From Chrysoporthe austroafricana (Eukaryota > Ascomycota > Sordariomycetes > Diaporthales > Cryphonectriaceae): a stretch of DNA of 64,000 bases. Where the stretch lies: contig JYIP02000010.1 of the NCBI GenBank assembly GCA_001051155.2, positions 1-64,000 on the forward strand, written 5' to 3'. This document shows positions 55,421-64,000 of this stretch, piece after piece. Numbering within the stretch: position 1 is the stretch's first letter; every line of letters starts with the position of its first letter. The notes beneath the pieces are model-generated. The model was not told the origin of the DNA. It worked only from the letters and a program-made list of their open reading frames with translations, and searched no databases. The position numbers and the translations under genes are program-made.

Positions 55421-58400
55421 TCACTTTTCCAATGCTCCAAAAGCGACAATGTCCCTCAGCAGTCCCTCCCTTGTAAGCTCCTGGCTTGTCATCTCAAGCG
55501 CACGCAAGACTCTGTCGCTCCTGGGGACGACGCCAGCCGGTATCGCGCTTGCCGGGTCGTTAGGGTCGCGGGCCTTCTCGGAGAGCTTGCGCAGCATCGA
55601 AGTCGCCGTCACGGCGATGTAGAGCAGATCGGGATCCTTCTTGATTTGGCCGCGGGGCTGGTTCATAATGCGGATCGTCGGCCTGTCAAATTCTATGTAG
55701 AGATCTCGGATCAGGCGGAAGAGATTATGCACGAGGCCGTTGGCGGATGAGAGCCAGGCGCGCGTGACGCTAGGGTCGGTATCGGGAACAAGAGAGGAGA
55801 GAATCTCGCCAGCAAGCAGCCCCTGCATAAGGAAGGCCTTGCGAGCCTCCGCAAATGTATGCACGGGCACACCAGTGATTTCGCGACTTTGGTCAGGTAT
55901 CGGTGACATTGTGAGGGCGAAAGTGCGGGTTATGAGCTCGGAGGGTGGGGACGTGGCAGCATCGAGAGCAAATATGTTCTTGTAGTGCGTCCTGTTGGGC
56001 TCGTCGCGGGCGAAGAGCTTGGCCAATGCATCGACGGCGTGAGGCAGGTAGGGATGCAGGACAGGATCAAATGAGGCGAAGTACAGCTTGCCGCCGTCGG
56101 AGAGATGAGGTGTCGGGGTCGGTGCGAAAGCAAGAACGAACTGAAGAAGGTAGTACGCCTGCTCGCGTTCGGGTATCTCGATATATGAGGCGATGTTCGA
56201 TAAGAAGACAACAACATCCTTCATGAAGTCGAGCGTATCGGCATGGGTCCTCAAGAGCATGTTCCTCGTGCCCAGATACCTGATCACGACGCACAAGAAC
56301 TTGACCAGGATCTCGTCCGCCAGGAGCTGCTGGCAGCTGTAGCTGAATGACATGTTGCGAAGGATGGTAGTGATGCAGATAAGTCGGTCGGCAGCTTGGT
56401 CAAGCTCGTACTCCTGCGTACCCATCGGGTGTATCTCTTTGATAGCCAGTTTTTCGAGGCGGCATGCTCTGGACACATCCTCGAATGGACTGATGACAAT
56501 CTCGTCCGACAGTTCCTCGGTATGCTCCGCGAGCATCTCGACTTGGTCTTCAGCACACTCAACCAGGCTCTCCACCAGATCTTCACACCTGTGCAGATCC
56601 AAATCGACCCCGGCGGGAGGTCCTGTTAGGGTGGCTAACGTGTCCAGGGCCAGACGAACTTCGGCATGGATGCCGCTTTGTATGCTTTTGGTGATAGCGT
56701 GTAAGTCGATGTTGCCCAGTGCAATGACCGGTGGTATATCGGGCTTCCAAGCCTGATACTCCTGGCCGATCTTGGCCGCGGCCTCAACGTTGACCCCTCC
56801 GTGCGTGAGGGCCTCAGCTACGTAGCGAGAGCAGGGCTGGTATTCGTCTGAGTCCTTCGCGAATGGCGCGGGGAATGACAATCTAGGCGCATCCGCAGCC
56901 ACGCCCGAGCTTTCAGGTTGTGCGCTGCCAGGCAGTGACATGCTGCCATGCTTACTAGTAGGAGAAGGCACAGCGAAATCGTCATGGGCAGGAGTCTGGA
57001 CCTTCGACACACTGTTCCGACCGTGTCCTTGCCCACCAGGTGGCTGTGGAGTCGAGTAGCCATTGACACTCGCCTGCATACCACCGGGGGGCATCGGTTT
57101 CACGGGCGACTGCATCTGACCCTGTTGCATGCCCATATGCTGACCCGCCTGCATCATCCCCGGTTGCATCTGTCCTTGCAACATGGGCTTCTGCCCGCCG
57201 GGCATGTTGGCTAGGTTCGGCGCGCCTTGCTGTTGTTGTTGATGCTGTTGCTGCTGCTGCTGGTGGTTCCGAAGTGTCCGATAGTGATCTTCAAAAGCTC
57301 TCAGAGACCTTTCGTAGATCATTTTAAACTGCTGAGGCGCCATGGGCATCTGCATGGGGTTGAACCCGAGCGTATGCGAGATCTGTGGCCAGCCGTTACG
57401 CTGCGTGACAGCGCTGTAACCGCCGTGCTTGAAGACAATCTGGAACAGGCTCATGAGGTTGATAGGGCGGTCGCCGAGCATGGGGTTTGGGTCGAATGGC
57501 AGCCGCTTCTGCTGCATGAATGTGGCGACCTGCTTCATGAAGTTGTCTGCCCCGGCCTGGGCTCGCATGCCCTGCTGTGGCACCATCCCAGGCTGTTGTG
57601 GCCGCATCGCAGGGTTGACGTTTGACGGCATCTGTCCATTAGGCATCTGCTGCCGTGCCATGAGGGTCCTGGGCTGCTGTTGGTGGTGCTGCTGTTGCTG
57701 CTGTTGTTGCTGTTGCGCCATGTTCTGTCCGGGCACCTGACCCTGCATCTGAGACGGCATCTGCATGTTCCCCATCTGTCCTTGCCGCTGCATCTGCTGC
57801 ATCTGGTACAAGATCTTCTGTTGTTCCATAGGATTGCGTCCCTGGGCCATGCCCGGGGCGAACATCTGACCGGGCATCTGGCCCATCTGGCCCATCTTGC
57901 CCATCTGTTGCATCTGCGCCATCTGGCCCATCTGGCCTCCTCCCATCTGGCCACCTCCCATCTGGGCCCCTCCCATCTGGGCCCCTCCCATCTGGGCCCC
58001 TCCCATCTGGGCCCCTCCCATCTGGCCCATGCCCATCTGGCCCGGCTGCATCATGCCCGGCTGCATCTGACCCATCTGTTGCGGCATCATCTGCCCGCCC
58101 ATCGCGTTCGGGGTCGAGGGAGGTCGGGCGGGAGAGGGGCTCGGGGCGTTGAAGTTCGGGTTGAAGCCTGGCGGGAAGTTGCCTTGCTGCATGCCCTGTT
58201 GCATGTATGCATGTGGTTGGGGCGTGCCGCCCTGCTCGGATGGCACCGGCGATGCCTGAGGCGCAAACTGTTGCTGTTGAGCGGCCGGCGAGAAGGGGTG
58301 GGGAGACGTCGTAGATACTCGCTGGGGTACACTGCCCGGTCGCATCGGGTTGCTGCCCATGATGGGCGAGGGTGTCGCGTTCGCGGACCCATTGGTGTGC

Positions 58401-58843
58401 AGATGGGGGTATGGCGAGGGCTGTCCCGACCCGGGCTGCTGCATGGCGCCTTGCTGGAAGTTGGGGAAGTTGGCCTGCTGCGGCGTGTCGGCGCGCGACG
58501 TCGGCAGCATGCCAGGGTTCTGCCGCGGCGAGCCTGCGATGCTGTCCTCCCGAGGGCGCGGTCGTTTGGAGGGGATGACGGGGTTCGTCTGATACATCTG
58601 GTTGGCAAACGGCGGCGACGCGTTGCGCATCTGGCCGTTCTGCATGGCCATCATCTGCGCCTGGGCCTGGGCCTGCGCGTACTGCGCCTGGTTGAACTGG
58701 CCGGCGCCAGGGTTGGCCATGAAGGCGGAGGGGTCGATCATGCCCGAGGCGGCAGCTTGAGCAGCATTGGGGTCGTTCATGTTAGGAAAGCCGTTGCCAT
58801 TGTGGTTGGGGACAGCAGCCTCGTTCATGCCCCAGGATGTCAT
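55421..58843 (-). CDS. SWI1: SWI/SNF subunit Swi1, ARID-domain protein
   Basis: DNA-binding subunit of the SWI/SNF chromatin remodeller in the nucleus. A single exon gives 1140 aa. The N-terminal 430 residues are Gln/Met/Pro-rich and low in complexity, with a tandem QMGGA/G run at about residues 274-304. The ARID domain lies at about 430-527: DNFMKQVATFMQQKRLPFD at its start, MSLFQIVFKHGGYSAVTQRN and a C-terminal YERSLRAFEDHY. Polyglutamine tracts flank it on both sides. The C-terminal half is helical and armadillo-like, as in fungal Swi1. The ATG is followed directly by a typical Gln/Asn-rich start; upstream is a long non-coding leader region. Confidence 0.92.
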   Translation of the reverse strand: MTSWGMNEAAVPNHNGNGFPNMNDPNAAQAAASGMIDPSAFMANPGAGQFNQAQYAQAQAQAQMMAMQNGQMRNASPPFANQMYQTNPVIPSKRPRPREDSIAGSPRQNPGMLPTSRADTPQQANFPNFQQGAMQQPGSGQPSPYPHLHTNGSANATPSPIMGSNPMRPGSVPQRVSTTSPHPFSPAAQQQQFAPQASPVPSEQGGTPQPHAYMQQGMQQGNFPPGFNPNFNAPSPSPARPPSTPNAMGGQMMPQQMGQMQPGMMQPGQMGMGQMGGAQMGGAQMGGAQMGGAQMGGGQMGGGQMGQMAQMQQMGKMGQMGQMPGQMFAPGMAQGRNPMEQQKILYQMQQMQRQGQMGNMQMPSQMQGQVPGQNMAQQQQQQQQQHHQQQPRTLMARQQMPNGQMPSNVNPAMRPQQPGMVPQQGMRAQAGADNFMKQVATFMQQKRLPFDPNPMLGDRPINLMSLFQIVFKHGGYSAVTQRNGWPQISHTLGFNPMQMPMAPQQFKMIYERSLRAFEDHYRTLRNHQQQQQQHQQQQQGAPNLANMPGGQKPMLQGQMQPGMMQAGQHMGMQQGQMQSPVKPMPPGGMQASVNGYSTPQPPGGQGHGRNSVSKVQTPAHDDFAVPSPTSKHGSMSLPGSAQPESSGVAADAPRLSFPAPFAKDSDEYQPCSRYVAEALTHGGVNVEAAAKIGQEYQAWKPDIPPVIALGNIDLHAITKSIQSGIHAEVRLALDTLATLTGPPAGVDLDLHRCEDLVESLVECAEDQVEMLAEHTEELSDEIVISPFEDVSRACRLEKLAIKEIHPMGTQEYELDQAADRLICITTILRNMSFSYSCQQLLADEILVKFLCVVIRYLGTRNMLLRTHADTLDFMKDVVVFLSNIASYIEIPEREQAYYLLQFVLAFAPTPTPHLSDGGKLYFASFDPVLHPYLPHAVDALAKLFARDEPNRTHYKNIFALDAATSPPSELITRTFALTMSPIPDQSREITGVPVHTFAEARKAFLMQGLLAGEILSSLVPDTDPSVTRAWLSSANGLVHNLFRLIRDLYIEFDRPTIRIMNQPRGQIKKDPDLLYIAVTATSMLRKLSEKARDPNDPASAIPAGVVPRSDRVLRALEMTSQELTREGLLRDIVAFGALEK
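57932..58025 (-). repeat. 15-bp coding minisatellite in SWI1
   Basis: About six copies of a 15-bp unit (ATCTGGGCCCCTCCC and variants on plus) encode Gln-Met-Gly-Gly-Ala/Gly repeats. Four units are identical, so the tract probably expanded recently and may differ in length among strains. Confidence 0.85.
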
Positions 58844-59181
58844 GGCTGGAGGTGGGCGACTATCCGCGCGGGGCGAAGCGACGGAGGCGGCGGCGGAGGA
58901 CTCGGGTTTAGGGCGCGACTTGGGATATTCTGGTGGAGATGGTGGTCGTCTTCGGGGCTGAAAAAGAGGAGACGTCGTCGGTGGCTGAACCCATCTGGCT
59001 GGATCGCCTCGGGTGCTGTGGTCAATTCAGGCCTGTGGGGGGAGAGAAAAGACAACAGTTAGACTCAATCGAGCATCAAGGCAAGACAGGAACGAGCCGT
59101 GGAGATGGAAATTAGCGTGAAGGGGGCCGCAGGTGATACGCGACGGGGCGTGGAAGGAGGTCGGTCGCGTCAGTCCGGGTC

Positions 59182-59207
59182 GCGATGCGATGCGATGCGA
59201 TGCGATG
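59182..59207. repeat. GCGAT pentanucleotide repeat
   Basis: Five tandem GCGAT units in the non-coding region upstream of SWI1. Confidence 0.9.
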
Positions 59208-60016
59208 GAAACTGATTGCCGCAGCAGCTGCAGTGGGCAGCAAGTGGCAGTCGGCAGGTTCAGCGTCCACGGGGCGGGTTGGGGGGTGCAGCGCGGATAT
59301 GGAACACTGGCAGTGATCCAGGCTGCCAGGGACTGATTGCAGCGCTCGTCGCTCAGTGGCTAGACAGCGCTGAAGTGGATTCTTTTTGGGGGGATGGGAG
59401 GGGGGTGAGCGCGCAGAGAGAGGGATGGTGCACACACAAGGGGGAGGGCGAGAAGGATCTGTGCGTCGGGGCGGGCTGGCACCAAAAAAGAGAGGGAAAA
59501 AAAAAGACCCCCGTGTGCTTAGGGAGAGGTGGGAGTGTGTATTGGGCGGACTGCGCGCAGAGGCCACACTAGGAGATAAGGTTCACCGGGGGCAATAATA
59601 GTGTGGTAGGAGGGAGCACACAATAGGAACAACTCGATACTCAGGGAATCACAAAAAAAAAGGGTAAAAATAGAATAGAAAAAAATACATAAGGATATTG
59701 TATAGGTGAGGTCATGGAAACAAGCAGTTCACGAGTACAAAGGAAATAAAAATAAAATAAAAAAAGAATATAGAGGAGTAAAAAAAAAAAGGATAGTATT
59801 ACACAGATACACCACCACTACCTAGTGTGGTCTGGTGAGTGCGAGTGGGTGAGTGAGTATGGTCAGGGCAGTGAGGGTAGTGAGAGGCCAGCAGGTCGAG
59901 ACGGGGGGCACCTCGAGGGCCTGGTAGGCAGAAGGCTGGAGGGCTGGCGGGCTGGCTGGCTTTCTCGGCCGAGGTGCTATGACCGTCCGTGTGCGGTGCT
60001 GCGTGCCCGGGCCGCC

Positions 60017-60066
60017 TGCAGCAGCAGCAGCAGCAGCAGTGGCAGCAGTGGCAGCAGTGGCAGCAG
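60017..60066. repeat. CAG trinucleotide repeat
   Basis: A run of CAG units, then three TGGCAGCAG units. It is not in a supported gene, so I do not read it as polyglutamine. Confidence 0.9.
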
Positions 60067-61414
60067 ACGAACGAGGGCGGCAAGCAGGCGCCAGGAGAGA
60101 GTCGATGACTTGGGCCGGCGTTCAGCGATCGCGCCGGGCTGAGGCCATCGAATCAGAGGGCCAGGGCATCGAAGCGGAAGCTCAGGAACAAGATTACAGC
60201 AGGCGAGGTGCGGAAACAGGGGCATGTGGCAGAGGAAGAAAGGGTCATACGTACCGGAGCAGCGATTGATTCGTGACCGAACCGACTTGACTCCCACGGG
60301 GGAAACGAGAGGAGAATCTTCCCACGGCTCCCCTCGCCCGCGGACAAGCACCGCGCGCCCTGGTCTTTGTCTTTGTCCGCCGGTGGGTTCTGGGCTAAAC
60401 CGGAACAGGCGAGGCGTGGAACAAGCCTGCGCGAGCTGATCGGTAGCATGGCGCCCTAGCGTTGTGCCGAGGCGATCCCGATTCCCGTCGACAACCGCCC
60501 CAGGCCAGCTGTCGCCCGTAAGAGGTCGGATTGAGACATGCACGCACGCACGCGCGCACGCACGCACGGCGGGCGGCCGGAGGCAGAGGACGCACGCCCA
60601 GTCCCTCTCAGCCCCAGCCAGCGAGCTGAGGGGCCTGGTCTTGGTGTCCTGTGGGTCTGGCCGGTGGTGTCCCTGACCGGTGCATCGTTTCCCCAGTCGT
60701 GCCAGGCCTGGCGTGGGCCAAGACTGGGGGGGGGGGAAGGAATCGCGCCACCGCCTGCTCGTCGGAGCTCTCCAGGCGGCAAGGCTGGGAGCCAGCAGGG
60801 CAGGATCCGGTTCCCCGTTGAGAGGAGCCCATCTGGTCGAGCCTGGACCCCATCAGGAGTGTCGGGAGGGGAGGTTCCTGCCCATCATGCCCGACTGGCA
60901 GGCCAGGACGGGCAGAGCTCGCTCACCAGGTCGCCAGCCACACGAGACGGCCCAGACAGCGAGGGTAATCCGGTGTATAATGGTCCCGCGAGAGTGGTCG
61001 ATACTGTGCAGATCCGGCCTCGAACTGTCCTCAGGAGGTGCAGCGCACCGGTGAGCCCAGAGTGCACGAGGCCCAGGCAGCCTGCCGCTCGCATCCAAGG
61101 TCCGGCGACACGCCATTGCGTTATCTCTCCGGCGGGCACTGGGCCAGGAACAGGAATAGGATTGCACCCGGGACAGACGGGATAGTTTCCAGGCCCAGCC
61201 GGTCTGTTCGGGTCGTCTTCTTAGCTCCCACGTCCTCTGCCCAGTACTGGTGTGCCGGGAGCAGAGGATTCCCAATGTCGATCCCAAGAGGGTTTCCGTT
61301 GTGGTGCGGCGGGAGCCGTGCTGAGAGGGCCCCGCTGTAGTGCCCACGCCGCTTGTGCTGTGGCAGACGGCAGATCGAATGGCGGCGGCGTGTGATGGTG
61401 GTGCCCGGGTCACA

Positions 61415-61466
61415 TCTCATCCCAACCCATCCCAACCCATCCCAGCCCGTCCCATTCCAGCCCAGC
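61415..61466. repeat. CCCAACCCAT-type tandem repeat
   Basis: Degenerate ten-base units (CATCCCAACC and CATCCCAGCC variants) in tandem, in non-coding sequence. Confidence 0.8.
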
Positions 61467-63581
61467 CCAGACACCGTCAACTTTTGCCTGAAGTGACGGC
61501 GAAAAACCTTGAGCACCGCAGCGTCTCTCACCTGCCCGGGCGGTGGGCTTTTGAGACTGCCGTGCTCCAGGCCATCTCGTCGGGGCGCTCTGCAGCCCAT
61601 CTCGGCGGTCGTGTCCCTGGTGCGGAGCGGTGCGCCAGGTCCAGAGTACCAGCTGAGGGAGGCAGTGAGCAGCAACGCATCGACAACGGGGCCGGGCGGC
61701 GGCGCCGTGAGCGGTCGAGGAGGAAACAGGAAGATGAAGGATGGGAAAGGAGGAGAAATAGACGAGAAACGAGGGGTGCAAGAGGAACTTTGGCCCAGGT
61801 CGAGGAAGTGCCTCGAGGTACTCTTGTACTCCCGTAGTGCCGTACTCGCCTTACCTAATCAAGGCCCACGGGGAACACTCTACTCAGCACATAGTACGTA
61901 CTACTGGGCCTGGGGACTGGATGTACCGTTGTACTCTTTTTCCTGTTTGGTGACAAGGAAGCCACGCCTCCTGCGACGGCTCAATGCCATCGCAGGTGCG
62001 CACCTGCCAGTGCCGCGTATCTGGAGGACGGCAGGGATTGGCCCCCTTGGATCTCGATCAGCCGTGGTCGATTTCGATACGTCCTTTTAAGGCGCCGTAT
62101 AGCCTTTCACGAAGGCCAGATAGATCGTAGTGCATGAGGGAGACGATGGATGTCCTGTCTTGTAGTAGTTCTGCATTTTTGTCACCCGAGTGGTCCCTCT
62201 GGTTGGGCATTTTATCACGGTGGCACCAGCATGTAGCGTGCCAGCATCCCAACAATCCAGCCACCCCCCCCCCAAAGAAAAAAAAAAGAACTAAAAAAAG
62301 AAAAACAAAACACCGCCACGATCTTTCTATATCTAATGCCGAGGAGTGCCGCGGGCTGCAGGAGGCGAACCAGGTCGTGCATGATTCTTTGTTGCGAAAA
62401 AGGAGGCTGTCTTCAGCCTAGGGATAGGTACCTAGGTAGCCTGGGCGAAAATCCGAGGAGGCAAGATAGAATGTGATCAGTTCGAAACGGAGACCACAGC
62501 TCGCTTTCGATCCTGTAGGTGACAGATTTATATCTCTGACAGACGATGTGTGTCGCAAGGTTGCGAAGTCTGCCGTTCCTAGTATCGCAGCATGAAGGCT
62601 GATCCCCTGCTCGTACACAGCATCGAACTATCTTCGACTCTTCGTCTACGGTGATGAAGCCTCTCAGAGACCACTAGTGTACGGCTATTCAGGTGGGAAA
62701 CCCTACTTATAGTAGAGCAGCCCGGCATCAATAAGTCATAATCGCCTTCTGTTCACATCATGGCACTCTGTATCTCCATATTCCTACTCGACCGCTACAA
62801 GGGCACTTCCTATGAGGGTGGACAAGTGTCAAGCTACTTATAAACGAACGAAACCATGACGAGGTAGGTTGTGCATGTGGCTCTATTCTCTATCTAGTGG
62901 GCCGACGAACCAGTGGTCTTCCACCGTCGACACTTATGAGTCCGAGTTATCACCCGATGCACGGAGCACGCTAAATCTGGATTTGCAACTCAGGAGCACA
63001 GGAAGCGCGGTGGCGTTCGCAATGTCCACGTGAAGACCCTCTTAGACCATCATATGCACCAGTCAACGTATTGTAGCTATGCGTCGCCTGAAGATAGCGG
63101 GTGCACGACGGTTGCTGCTATGTTCGCTCCTGTCCCAGAGGCAGCCCGCTATCCAGGCTAACCGACCTCGTATATGACAGCGGTCGCCATTATGAGGCGT
63201 CAGAGCAAGTTGGGCGACCCACTAGCTGGCGCTCACGGGCCGACGGCGCAGATCGACGGGTCTCATAATCGTCTGTCTCGTTTGGGTTCGGCCGCCCGCT
63301 GCTTAGCGACGGTTCTCGCGGCCCCAATACTGCGTGCTCGCCCTGAGAGTCTTGTAGCGCTGCTGGCCACCTCGTGGTGCTCTCGCGATATTGTCCCTTG
63401 GGCGGATGTCGGCGAGCACAGGTGCCTTCGTGCGATGTCGTTATCCGGTCGAGATGGCAGTCATGCTTCAGGCTGAGAACCTGGCGCTGACAGGGAGACG
63501 TTCTGTCGTTGGCCATGTCTGGTATAATTTCCGCGCCCTTGCATGTATTTATATGTGAGCGCGACGAACCCGTTCGAGGCT

Positions 63582-64000
63582 TTAGATATGGGCGCCGCCA
63601 TCTGGAAGAAAAGAGGATATTTAGCATCTGCTCGACACGGCACAGCTAGGAACGCGCCCCTAGGGTTCAAGGGCACGCGGGCGGGGCTCGCTCACCGATG
63701 ACCACCGTCGTCCCGTTCGCATAGTCGGCCCTCACGAAGAACAGGTACGCCTCGGCCACGTCCTCGGGGCTGCCCACGAAGCCGACGCTCAGCTCCTTCG
63801 CGCCGCGGGCCCAGGCCTCCTCCTGCGCCTCCCGCGAGTGGCCCTGCTTGTCCCACAGCTCCGTCCGGCACAGGCCCGGCACCACGGTGTTGACGCGGAC
63901 GCGCTTCGGCGCCAGCTCGACCGCGAGCCCCTGCGTCAGCGACATGACGCCGCCGTTGAGCGCGCCGCCGACGGCGGCGTTGCGGCCGGGGCGCAGGCCC
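63582..64000 (-). CDS. Short-chain dehydrogenase/reductase, C-terminal part (runs off window)
   Basis: The last two exons of an SDR: one enters from the right edge and ends at 63696, the other is 63601-63582. The 94-nt intron (63695-63602; GTGAGC, TTCCAG) joins VVI to DGGAHI and a TAA stop, the usual SDR ending. Visible are ALNGGVMSLTQGLAVELAPK, VRVNTVVPG and TELW, the conserved region after the active site. The Rossmann motif lies outside the window and the YxxxK position cannot be judged. The subfamily differs from that of the truncated SDR at 11112-11606. Confidence 0.8.

Larger units (their letters stand above)
58844..63581. other. Long low-complexity region, no gene recognised
   Basis: A 4.7-kb stretch between the SWI1 start and the last exon of the right-edge SDR. 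It holds many overlapping ORFs in all frames, caused by GC-rich simple sequence, with no recognisable family. It includes short tandem repeats (GCGAT at 59182-59207, CAG at 60017-60066, CCCAACCCAT-type at 61415-61466), A-rich tracts (59650-59790, 62278-62310) and a G-run (60726-60736). The proximal part is probably SWI1 promoter and leader. Confidence 0.55.

Noticed and set aside
11112..64000. The two SDR pieces as halves of one split gene
   Set aside because: The C-terminal piece belongs to another SDR subfamily, its gene simply runs off the window edge, and the two lie 52 kb apart.
1..64000. CRISPR arrays, prophage or operon-type features
   Set aside because: No regularly spaced direct repeats or bacterial signals; the window is eukaryotic throughout.

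Overview
The window is nuclear DNA of a filamentous ascomycete (Pezizomycotina, most likely a Sordariomycete). This rests on the short introns (about 50-110 nt, GT..AG, CTNAC-like branch sites), heterokaryon-incompatibility (HET) genes, a Pth11-like rhodopsin-fold receptor, and typical fungal housekeeping genes. All exon models were joined by hand from splice signals, and reading phase was checked across every junction unless I say otherwise.

Left edge (1-8.1 kb). The sequence opens with a poly-A run and the minus strand of a diverged 28S rRNA. The rRNA is interrupted, exactly after the CCACAGGGAT motif, by what looks like a group I intron. A flavin monooxygenase with a SnoaL-like N-terminus follows (2.6-4.7 kb). 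Next is a small coiled-coil gene on the minus strand with two long introns (about 0.9 kb each). These introns resemble each other, and the likeness starts at the 5' splice site, as in introner-type elements.

Accessory region (8.6-35.9 kb). It holds the parts of a sesquiterpenoid-type biosynthetic cluster: a class I terpene cyclase (24.3-25.9 kb), a P450 (20.9-23.0 kb), a Baeyer-Villiger monooxygenase (12.4-14.2 kb), a GMC oxidoreductase (29.0-30.8 kb), the flavin monooxygenase, a truncated SDR, two APC-type permeases (one with an in-frame stop), a Pth11-like receptor and an M13 metallopeptidase. Two head-to-head HET genes, both broken by stop codons and frameshifts, sit between the Baeyer-Villiger enzyme and the P450. 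Three of the stop codons in this region replace an expected tryptophan by a G-to-A change, which fits RIP-like mutation.

Core block (36.8-58.8 kb). Conserved genes mark the right border of the cluster: VPS41 and APC1 (divergent pair), a small CaaX protein, a B12D/MLRQ-like complex I-type protein, eIF3e and mitochondrial ribosomal protein mL49 (divergent pair), and SWI1. A 4.7-kb stretch of low-complexity, apparently non-coding DNA follows. The window ends in the C-terminal half of another SDR.

How they may work together (inference): the cyclase would make a terpene skeleton from a prenyl diphosphate; P450, GMC enzyme, SDR, flavin monooxygenase and Baeyer-Villiger enzyme would oxidise it, and permeases and the receptor could handle transport or sensing. 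The product cannot be read from sequence. The broken permease, SDR and HET genes suggest a region in decay or under mutational pressure.
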